Origin: Selaginella moellendorffii
Lineage: Eukaryota; Streptophyta; Lycopodiopsida; Selaginellales; Selaginellaceae
DNA: 64,000 nt
NCBI RefSeq assembly: GCF_000143415.4
Contig: NW_003314261.1
Location: 5,520,199 to 5,584,198 of the forward strand
Direction of reading: 5' to 3'
Shown here: positions 55,369-64,000 of the stretch, in pieces
Numbering within the stretch: the first letter of the stretch is position 1
Layout: each line of letters begins with the position of its first letter
The notes under the pieces: generated by a model
What the model was told of the DNA's origin: nothing
Seen by the model: the letters and a program-made list of their open reading frames with translations, nothing else
Databases searched by the model: none
Program-made: the position numbers and the translations under genes

Positions 55369-58300
55369 ATGGTAAGTCTTTTAGGCCAAATAGAAAATGG
55401 CATGAGGCCACATGCCATTCAGTAGCAACATTGGCATGCACCAATTGGGCTCTCGAGTGCAGTCTGGTTACAGATGGCGTGTAGCCTCACGCCATCTTAG
55501 GATGCAGCCTCAAGACATCTGATGCAGTGGTGAATGGCGTGTGGCCTCACGTTATTTCCAGCTGCTAGCTTTTCTTCTGTCAGCTCTAATTATTGTGCAT
55601 TTCTGAACAGGCGAGGAATTGCGTTCTTCTTCCAGCCACTGTCAATGTGGATGCAGAGAAGGGGGAGGAGCTCACCAGTTGGACTTTCGGGATGGAAGGT
55701 GAGGATCTGAGGCTGTACAACACAGATGGTGGGAGAAAAGAATGCATGGGGATCCTCATCCAAGTGACAGACACTCCATGCAGTTCCATGCAAGAATATG
55801 GATTGGCACTTGTGGTAGAGACAGCGTCCGCCTTCAAGATCCACCTTGCACATCCTAGCGGCTTCCTGGAGGGGGGCAGCGGCTATGAGGAATTCCTAGA
55901 GGGAGCTAGGGAGAGGTTGTCTAGGAGGCCCACAATTTCAAAGACGCTGCGGGTCTATGAAGATCACATGGAATCCACGGACTTCACCTACGGCGATGTT
56001 CAAAAACTATATTCCAACATTGAGCCGTTGAGAGTGCCTCTAGTTCGCGAAGCGAAGGGGAAGGGGGTCGATCTGGAAACTACCCCGAAGCAGAAAAGGG
56101 TGGTCAAGCTCAAGCCGACGTCTGACTCTCCTGCCCCAAAAAAGAAGCTACTCGGTGATGCCATTGCCTCGGGTTCGAACACTACACCCACCAAAAAGAA
56201 GAGCCGCAAAGAGCAGAAAGAGCAAGAAGAGGCAGCAAAAATCGTCGCAGATAATAATATTTGTTACTATTCCAACAAAGTATATACAATCGACGTGAGC
56301 CGTATCGACATCCAAAGCAAATACAACCACAGGCTAGTATCTGATGAGTGGGTGGAGAAAATGAAGCAGAAGATGCTGGCAAGTCCAGTAACACCTGACA
56401 TCGCAGACGTGATCCCCTACTACCGAACAATGAAGGGCGAGACGAGGTTTCCAGACTTAATCAATAGGAAGGTGTTGGACGATCAGAACATCCGGTTCTA
56501 TGCCGTCTCCGGGCAACATTCTAGCTTGGCGATGCAAGAGATAGTTGTGGATATTATGGTGGGCGAGGAGGTGAAGAAAGTCTTCAAGACAAGAGTTGTC
56601 CGCCTGATAAAAGGCAACTCGCCCCTCCGATCTATCATATACATCTCCCACGCGCAGAATGTCAAGCAAGAAACGTGCTACAAATCGGGTCTGCACGAGA
56701 CATTGGCACGAACACGGAAGCTCTGGGTTCAACTGAAGAAGCCACAAAAACCAGGACAAGGACGTGCACTAGCAACTAGTGCCTGGCAGGTAAGCCTCGT
56801 TGCATGTGGCATAGCATGTGGCCTCACGCCATTTCCATTGCAGGAATTCTCGAGTCTTCTCTCAAAAACACTGGGGGTCAATGACACACTCAGCATCCAT
56901 AACATTCTACTCGCGACAAAAGTTGTTTTTGACAAATGGGTAGATGTGCTGAGGAGGTACCATGACGGGGAGTTGCCAAACTCAATGGGTGTGGAGGACG
57001 GCCGGAAGCCCAATGATTTGAAGCTCAACGCCTTGCGTTTCTCGCGGTCTCTAGACGACGACGACCTTCTGACAGTGGCTAATGCTCTTCTACGTGGTGA
57101 GGTAGTCTTCAACAAGACCAAAATGACTCCCAGCCATATTGTGACATACGAGGACTTGTGCACGACTCTGAGAGCTTGTGCGCTATTGAAGGATTTGATC
57201 TTCGAGCAAGTGGCTGTGGAGAGGGTGAGCATCGACACCACGCAAGAGATGATGGAAGCGCTGGATTTGTCAAATGAAGACATCGACGAGTACGTGAAGG
57301 GGGCCCCCAAGTTCATCGATCTGCTGCGGGATGCCACGAAAAGTAAAGCTGAGAAGTTGGATCAGTATCCAAATTTCATTAAGAGTGATGTCGACTGCCG
57401 GCTTCAGAAACAGCTCGACCCCGCAGTAGAGGCCTATCGAGAACTTTACCGGGTATACTTGAATTCGGATGAGGATCAAAGGTGGAGGAGCATCGTTTCC
57501 CGCGAAGATGAGCAGGTCAAGAACATCTTTTGTGTGATGGACTTCACAAACGAGGAGATCACTCATGCAGACGAAGTCAGCTCCATCATTGACTTAATGG
57601 TGGGACTTGCGGAGGTGGAATCTTCAGTCCACTATATGATCTACGACTCTGAATCCTATCACAAGTTCTGGAAGGCCTTGAACGAGGTGAAGGCTCGGTT
57701 GAAAGGCAAGGAGATGCGGGAGATCCATGGGATAATGGCTAAGAAGAAGATACCGACGAATGTCCACATCTTCACACTCGCCCTTGTTATTGGTCCTGCA
57801 GCAGAGTGGGACTGGAGTGACTTCCCAGCTTCGTTCGACAAGGCCAATCGAATTGATCTGAGGGAGGTCAATTTACCCGTGCCTGAGGAACTGAAGACGG
57901 CTATGGAGCTTTCGAATCCAAAGAAAGCTCCAGGTGCAGCATGGGAAATGCTCAGCTGGGTCTTCAACGCAATAGCGGGTGGGTCACCTGCTTCCGACTC
58001 CAAGGGCAAATGCGTTGTCGAGTACAACTGCGGCGGACTATTCTTTCGAGCCGCACTACTCAAGGGTGTCTCGTGTGTTGCGGTGACAAACTCCATTGAA
58101 GAGGTGACTTCAATGGAGCATATAATTACAGTTGCCAAAGAAAAACAGTATCTTCTCTGCGAACCTGGTGAGTACACACTTTAAGTTTAAATGTTATCTC
58201 ACAAGCTCTGTATGCAGGAGCGTGGCCACCCCCAGATGCTGAAACGGCGTTAACAGCTACTGTTGAAGATACCCATGTTGGGCCGAGCTCACAACCTGCA

Positions 58301-60965
58301 CAAGGTAAGGTCACGTGAGGCCTCACGCCATTTTGATTATAGATCGTTGTGAATATTCAGACACGAGGACTGAAAAGCGCACTAGTGGCGCATCGAAGAA
58401 GGACAAACAGACAAGCAATAGGAAAAAAGGAGGTACAAATTATATTTGCAATGGCGTGTGGTCTCATGCCATTCCTTGCAGGAGACACTTCTTCAAAGGC
58501 AAAACAGGCAAGCACCAGCCAAGCTCAAACTGACAGTGGTCATAAAAAGCGAAAGCACGTTGGACAGTCGTCGAGATCAGAGGCATTTGATTCGAAAAGG
58601 AAAAAGGGCAACGAAAAGATGATAGGTAATGCCTCGCGGTTATGGCGTGTGTGCTCATGCCATTCATTGCAGATCAAGGGCTGAGTGAAAGTAGGCAGTC
58701 ACCACCTCCTGACTCAGATTCCTATGGCGGACTCCCCTTCCCCAATCTCAATGGAGGGGTACAATGGATGAGGGAAGCTTTTCAAGTCAGGGCCACGTTT
58801 TTCTCATCTCGTCGTCTTCAAAGGGTGCAAGAACGTGCAGAAACCATGTTAAGACAGTCGGGTGAGGATACGGTCTTAGGTCACGCACTAAAACAGGCTA
58901 TGGATGTCTTGTATTTTGAGATGGAGACTCGGCCAGATGATTTTCCCAAGATGGTCCTGGAAGAACAAGCCATCCAGCCTGAGCAGCCTATGGAAGAAAT
59001 GCAGGAGAGGGATGAGGAGCCAGAGAAAGATAATGAGCAGGAAGAGCAGAAGGACGAAGAGGAGGACAAAGAAGAGGAGGACGAAGAAGAGGAGGACGAA
59101 GAGGACTTGGATGGTCCTCACAATGGTGATGATCACAATAACGATGACGACGATGATGACGACGATGGCCAGCCTGAGGTGGCCAAAGAGCAGCGGAGGA
59201 AGGTCATACAAGACAAACCATCAGGTAAATAATAGTACATCCATTCCTAACCTTTTACCATTTCTAACATTGTCCATGTAGGTCGCAAAGCAAATGGTAA
59301 GTAGAGATTATTCAGTTGAATTTACAAACTCTAGCCTTTAGTGTCGAGGAAGGATAGTGCCAAGCAAGGGTCGAAACATATGTCCAATCCTTCAGAATCA
59401 GTAGTGCGCCCAAGTGATATCGGTCCTAGTTCCTCAATAGCAGTTGATGGTAAATACAGTATAGTCGATTCAATGTGCTAATGAGTTTGTTTTTAGTAGC
59501 ACGGGAGGATACCATCTCAATCGAAGGGAGATATTTGGACATGCATATGGATCCGCCAGTGGACTCTACTTGCCTGCAAGAGTCATCAGAGCTGGTGGAG
59601 GCTACTATCCATATCAACGCCAAGCAAGCTGACCACGCTCCACTTGATGCTGCCCATACCACTGAGTCAATCTTGTCCATGTATCCAACTGACGGTGACC
59701 AGGCGCCATTGGACCCGCATGAGGCCGCCCCAGCCGCCGAGCCGGTCGTATCCTCATTTCCAACGGACTCAACGTGTGCCCAATCGTCTGACTACGCGCC
59801 GTTGGAACCTCCCAACACCGCCCCTGCTGCCTGTTCGGTCATGTCCACTTTGCCAACGGAGGCACCAGCTAAAATGGCGTGTGATCACACGCCATCGGAA
59901 CCACCCCATGCCACTGTTGAGCCAGTTGTACCAGAGTCTACAGCTGAAATGGCATGTGCCCACACGCCATCGGATGCGATTGACCCCACATTGCAGAGGA
60001 GAGTATTTCCGCCCTTCACGTTTCCTCGACCAAAACCCTCTCAACGACCATCGGGAGCACCATTCGCTAATATTGTAGATGGTAAAATTGACTTGTACCA
60101 TTTTTTATGCTGACGCATTTCATTTCAGAGTCACGGCGAAGGTACTGTATCATTTTTGATCTGAACGGTGTCCTTTTCTCCCATGAGCGTGGCTCGTCCT
60201 CGAATGTCATTGCACCCTCCAAAGCCTGCGGTCGCAAGTTGGTCAAAAGAGACAGATTCACATTAATCACACGGGAGAAACTGCGGAACCTAATAATGAC
60301 ATTCCGACCTTTAATACGGAGTTTGGACATCCATGATGCGCCACAATGCATTAACGTTGCTACAGATGATGCACGATCAGACGCGAGTAATATTACCATT
60401 TGACTTTCTCCTAACGCAGGAGGATTGCTTGACTATGGTCCATGTGAGGGGTAGCAAGCCCATCTTCGTCAAGCCAGAGGCTGTAGTGATGAACCGGACT
60501 GCTAGCTCAAGTGAAATCCTCATCATCAATGACTCGCCGATTAAAACTGCAGCGAACACGCACACATATGCAGTGCACCCCATCTCTTGCAGTATGGAAA
60601 CTAGGGAGAAGAAACCGTATGTTCTGGGGGACCTTGCAAAACGGCTTGGAGCGATGGTGATAGAGAACCGGCCAGTCCAGGAGGTGGCTGCAGAAATCAA
60701 CCAAATGGCAGATGGAACGGTATATCAGAAGCCATTTGATCGGACAGACACCAGTCATCATTTATGGCATGTATATTGTCTAGCCAAGCACTATCCGCAT
60801 CTCCATAATCTGCTCAACCGGATGGGTTCTTCGACCACTGAACATGAGCGTGGACATATTAGAGAAGAGATGGCATTACTATTGGGTTTAAATCCTGATA
60901 GTGTGGAGAGTGATGAAATTCCAAGATTATTGTATAGGCGTTGGAGGCAAAAAATAACAGTCTGA
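55369..60965 (+). CDS. Large protein with ParB/sulfiredoxin-like and C-terminal HAD (FCP1-like) segments
   Basis: Twelve exons: 55369-55371, 55611-56789, 56844-58167, 58218-58304, 58343-58432, 58482-58625, 58673-59224, 59282-59296, 59342-59449, 59497-60081, 60129-60355, 60420-60965. They total 1,619 codons; from intron 3 to intron 10 all are phase 1. The start ATG stands alone before intron 1 (MARNCVLLPATV). Residues about 220-335 (ICYYSNKVYTIDVSRIDI...NHRLVSDEWVEKM...IRFYAVSGQHSSLAMQ) have the order of a ParB-like N-terminal domain (NR..., then [DS]GQHR/S..A). A basic KKKSRKEQKEQ stretch precedes it. A very acidic run (EEEDKEEEDEEEEDEED...) lies near residue 1,090, then imperfect Pro/Thr repeats (DHAPLDAAHT, DYAPLEPPNT, DHTPSEPPHA). 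The C-terminus has FDLNGVLFSHERG and EILIINDSPIKTAAN, HAD/FCP1 motifs I and III with Asn for the second Asp. The last intron has a weak donor. Function unknown. Confidence 0.6.
55397..55555. repeat. Three palindromes in intron 1 of the ParB-like gene
   Basis: Copies at 55397-55418 (ATGGCATGAGGCC then ACATGCCAT), 55474-55495 and 55534-55555. The intron is 239 bases, the longest of the gene, and three copies make up over a quarter of it. Confidence 0.85.
56811..56832. repeat. Palindrome in intron 2 (54 nt)
   Basis: ATAGCATGTGGCC then TCACGCCAT; ends 11 bases before the acceptor CATTGCAG. The intron is a multiple of three and has no stop, so if retained it would add 18 codons. Confidence 0.85.
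58309..58331. repeat. Palindrome in intron 4 (38 nt)
   Basis: GTCACGTGAGGCC then TCACGCCAT; ends 11 bases before the acceptor GATTATAG. The palindrome fills more than half of this very short intron. Confidence 0.8.
58451..58472. repeat. Palindrome in intron 5 (49 nt)
   Basis: ATGGCGTGTGGTC then TCATGCCAT; ends 9 bases before the acceptor CCTTGCAG. Confidence 0.85.
58642..58663. repeat. Palindrome in intron 6 (47 nt)
   Basis: ATGGCGTGTGTGC then TCATGCCAT; ends 9 bases before the acceptor CATTGCAG, the same layout as in intron 5. Confidence 0.85.
59874..59970. repeat. Two palindromes within a coding exon
   Basis: 59874-59895 is a perfect 22-base palindrome (ATGGCGTGTGA and its complement). 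59949-59970 is ATGGCATGTGC then CCACACGCCAT. Both are read in the same frame as MACDHTPS and MACAHTPS, inside a Pro/Thr-rich repeat region of the protein. Confidence 0.9.
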
Positions 60966-62860
60966 GATGGCATGTATTTATTTAAAAATGTAACTTATTA
61001 TGGCATGGGGTTCCATGCCATTGTATTAATATTAAAAGACAATTCTTTGAGAGGATTTGCATTATACTAGAAGTGTTACAGCATGTTATTGGAAGTCTAC
61101 GAAGTTGTTTTATTAATAAGGGGAAAGTAAAGATTGAATGGGGACTTGGGCTCCACCTAGACTTGGAGCAACTGAGCCAATATTAAAAGGATGGAAAGAA
61201 ATTGGACGACGATGACAAGGAGAAGAGAGAGGTGAAGCAGTGGCAGGGGGAGGAGAAGTGATTGAGTAGACATTTCCTTGTTTAAAATAAAATGGCATAT
61301 GCCTCAATGCAGTTGAATTTTGTTATATTTATATACTATATAAAGGTTTGGAAACCTTATTTTACAAGTGGGATAATGACAATTCCCACTTTAACGAAAT
61401 AGAGCTTGTATTGTGTTTGAAGTCATTGAAAAGCTATTTTGAAAGGAGAGAAGAAACTTATATTAAATGGCTATATTGTAGCACATGTGGTTTTCATCCT
61501 TCATCTTATGGTGATTTACTATAGGATAACTATGAAACGGAATTTAAACCCTCTATATGCCACATGCCATATGCCATATGTTCAAGGACAGCAGAGTGAA
61601 ACCTAAGTTTCAGAGTTTTGGGTCACTGAATGAAGGAATAGAGCCAAACTCCCAAACTTGTAGCAAAGGAATGAAGGAGCAAAAGAACTAGAGCACAGAA
61701 TGATTTCTGAGTGTTTAGCCCAAAGAGCAAAGGGACAGAAGCAGGGATAGTGCCCAAAGAAGTGCTCAAGAGCAGCTCTTATTCTCAAAAGGGAAACTAA
61801 CTATGGTGCTCCCGGCTCATGTGGAATGGTGCCTCATTTGAGTACATTGAGGCTCTTTGGTCCTTACCCTTCCCAAGGGCTTGGGCTTTCCCTTCGGGAT
61901 GGAAGTGGGGGAGTAGGGGTATTTATATTGGGCCGTTAGGCCATGGTGTTTACCCCTAGCGTCTTGAAGCAAGTGTTGTTAAGATTTAGAGGGTCCCATA
62001 ATCAACTTTTGTTGTACCAAAAGATGTTAGGAACCTGGAGGCTTGGTGTGTTTAGCTACTTATGCTTACGGGGAGTGTAGTTGAACCTTAAGTTCAGTGT
62101 AACCCTGGGAGGGGGATTGGGAGAGAATTTAGGAATCTGTGAATGGATGGCTAACACTCCGTTGCTTGTGTAGTGACTTGCTGAAACCAAATAAGACCAA
62201 GTAAGAGCTGGTATAATAAACATGAACCTTGGTGAGGGAACTTAACTAAAATGTTGGGAACCCTTGCAATATTGAGCTTGGTCCCTCAATATTTCCTAAA
62301 TGATAGCTTAATATATTTACAAAACACCTTTGCTATCATACACCTTATATTACTTTTATTCAATCTCAATTATTATTTATGGAAAGCGTCTAGATTTATT
62401 AATTTGGCATATCTATAAAATGTAAAGATTGTCCTAAACACAATAGTGTTGATCCTGTGTCCAAATTCACAATCTAGTGCCATTCCATATTTAGTAAGTT
62501 TTGAGTTAGTCCTTGGTACTAAGGGTGAAAGCCCAAAATATGTGTTCCCCAAGGGGGATTGTTATAGAGGGTTCCAAATATATAGTAGGAATAGTGGGTA
62601 AATTATGCATGGTTGACCAACTTGAGGTATAGTCTAGCTCCCACTTGTGTGTTTGTTCTTGTTTTATGTCTGGCTTGGGTCTAAGCCCAAGTTCCACACC
62701 ATGCTAGCTGATGGAATACCCATATCCTCACATTTGGCCACTAGTATGCTAAAATAATGCTAGATTTTGTTTGGCTTCATTTGTATATTAGTCTTAGCAT
62801 TAGGATGCTTGAAGCTCTATGATTGTTCCAAATTCTTTCCATTATATTTTTGGAACCCCC
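60966..62860. other. 3' flank of the element and AT-rich spacer
   Basis: Palindrome copy at 61000-61021 and weaker ones at 61,292 and 61,556-61,580. After that no palindrome and no gene. Confidence 0.5.
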
Positions 62861-62865
62861 TATAT

Positions 62866-62883
62866 CCCCCCCCCCCCCCCCCC
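62866..62883. repeat. Poly-C run
   Basis: About 18 C in a row, followed by CTCCCAACCCCCCC; length in the assembly may be unreliable. Confidence 0.8.
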
Positions 62884-62940
62884 TCCCAACCCCCCCTAGG
62901 AGACACATGCTTTTGGCTTTCACCCCATGACCTGTATTCG

Positions 62941-63180
62941 AACTCAATCTCAGACTCGATCTCGGACTCAACTTTGGACTCGGTCTTGGACTTGATCTCG
63001 GACTCGATTTCGAACTCGATCTTGAACTCGATCTTCGACTCTGTCTTAGACTTAATCTCGGAATCGGTCTTGGACGATCTTAGATCTCGAACTCAATCTC
63101 AAACTCAGTCTTGGACTCGGTCTTGAACTCGGTTTCGAAGTCAGTCTCGGACTCAATCTCGGACTCAGTTTCACACTCAG
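62941..63180. repeat. 12-bp minisatellite, about 20 units
   Basis: Imperfect tandem units of GACTCGATCTCG with variants such as GACTCGGTCTTG and AACTCAATCTCA. One unit has lost bases near 63,075-63,090. In one frame it would read as a Ser/Asp/Ile tetrapeptide repeat, but no gene surrounds it. Confidence 0.9.
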
Positions 63181-63689
63181 GTTAATTTTGTTAGTCATTT
63201 CCTTGTTAGTACAGCTGGAGGGTGTCTAAATATTAATATCTTTGAACATAGAGGAGAGGTTGTTCCATCACTCATTTAAGTTAGTGTGTTTCCCACATAG
63301 TGTGCTATTCATTAACTTTTGAAGTTGTTTCCTTGATAGTTTGCTTAACTCGGGTATGCATCAACGAGGATGTTAATCTTCCCTAAGGCAAGGAAGAATG
63401 TCGTGAATGTAGCTTTGGGTAACGAAAGATATTTGTTAGCCAATCTTTACAAACACTCTCTCCTTATTACTATAACAGTAGAAGATTGGTACAATTGGAT
63501 CCCTTTGGTAGCCTTTTTTGTGTTAGTGGAGTTAACTGAACATTTTGAGTGTAAGGAATTCTTGTCTTGTTGTGTCTTGCACTGGCTAGTGATAAGAACC
63601 TTGTATATTGAGTTTAGTCCTTCAATATCGCTACATGATAACTTACCATATTAGCCAAACATCCTAGTTATCATATCTTATATGTTGGT
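63181..63689. other. Spacer, possible LTR-like ends
   Basis: A stretch near 63,590-63,700 (TATTGAG, CCTTCAATAT, ATGATA, TTATCATA) resembles one near 62,265-62,350. They could be ends of two diverged LTRs. No gene is supported. Confidence 0.3.
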
Positions 63690-64000
63690 TTTATTCTAGT
63701 TAGCAAGGAACTCATAAGATCCATACCAAGTCTTAAAGGCTGTCTTCTCCACATCCTAATCTGCCACCTGTATCTAATGATACCCAGATTGCAAATCAAG
63801 TCGTGTAAAATACTTAGCCTTTAAGAGTTGATCAAACAAGTCATCAATGTGAGGCAAAGGATAATTATTTTTTACTATGATCTTGTTGAGAACCTAATAA
63901 TCAATACACATTCTTATGGTACTATCCTTTTTTATAACAAAAAGGACCAGTGCTCTATAAGATGACTTTCTTGGTCAAATATTATCTTTGTTAAGAAGTT
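63690..64000 (-). mobile_element. Ty3/gypsy reverse transcriptase remnant, runs off the window
   Basis: On the minus strand: [52 protein letters not shown] and AFKTWYGSYEF. This is the classic gypsy RT order (KKDGS.RMC.DYR.LN..T.K..YPLP.IDDL, F..+DL.SGYHQI). Stops interrupt it. Confidence 0.7.

Larger units (their letters stand above)
49505..61580. mobile_element. Candidate large mobile element marked by a dispersed palindrome
   Basis: This block differs from the AT-rich retrotransposon DNA on both sides in base composition. It carries two divergent gene units, a broken transposase-like gene (minus) and a ParB/HAD-like gene (plus). A 22-bp palindrome, ATGGCRTG-N6-CAYGCCAT, occurs about 20 times within it, and I found none outside. 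Limits are set by the outermost palindrome copies; I did not find terminal inverted repeats or a target-site duplication. A 100-base assembly gap lies in the middle. That the whole block moves as a unit is inference. Confidence 0.45.

Noticed and set aside
58888-59211. Hydrophobic open frame on the minus strand (Leu/Val/Ile runs)
   Set aside because: It is the complement of the acidic Glu/Asp run of the ParB/HAD-like gene, not a membrane protein.
49505-61580. CRISPR-like or integrated giant-virus explanation for the repeated motif
   Set aside because: Spacing between copies is irregular (about 15 bp to 2 kb), there are no spacers or cas genes, no capsid or viral polymerase genes are seen, and the genes have spliceosomal introns.

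Overview
This window looks like nuclear DNA of a vascular land plant, most likely a lycophyte such as Selaginella. The evidence is many very short introns (about 40-70 bases), plant-only genes (GIGANTEA, sucrose-phosphate phosphatase, a plastid-type acyltransferase, a germin-like protein, PPR proteins, two-domain Euonymus-type lectins), an interstitial TTTAGGG tract and a U1 snRNA gene with a plant-type upstream element. The organism is inferred; the gene content is read from the sequence. Exon limits come from reading frame plus GT-AG (rarely GC-AG) borders and may be off by a base.

Left part (1-43 kb) is gene-rich. It holds two OsR40-like double EUL-domain lectins with ABRE/G-box sites upstream, two tandem LRR receptor kinases, a glutathione peroxidase, a plastid lysophosphatidate acyltransferase, a sucrose-phosphate phosphatase, a complete 14-exon GIGANTEA gene with evening elements upstream, and a tRNA-Val(UAC). 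Further on are degraded PPR genes, a U1 snRNA gene, a 39-bp-arm foldback, remnants of PIF/Harbinger and LINE elements, a germin-like gene, and two copies of a tiny (48-49 aa) single-span membrane protein. This part also has a disordered orphan protein, a coiled-coil membrane protein, a GPI-anchored protein, a short PPR-DYW-like gene and a MIS12-like kinetochore gene.

Middle (43-49.5 kb) and right edge (61.6-64 kb) are AT-rich and hold decayed Ty3/gypsy pieces, gene debris and a 12-bp minisatellite.

The most unusual part is about 49.5-61.6 kb. A broken transposase-like gene (DUF7869-type) on the minus strand lies head to head with a large multi-exon plus-strand gene of about 1,600 codons. That gene carries a ParB/sulfiredoxin-like segment, acidic and proline-rich linkers and a C-terminal HAD (FCP1-like) segment. 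The whole block is sprinkled with about 20 copies of a 22-bp palindrome of the form ATGGCRTG-N6-CAYGCCAT, which I did not find elsewhere in the window. Copies lie in intergenic DNA, in coding exons, and in five introns of the ParB-like gene. In the four short host introns the palindrome ends 9-11 bases before the 3' splice site. This block is my candidate for an undescribed mobile or self-propagating system: a ParB-like protein gene embedded in many palindromic sites, with introner-like spread of the sites.
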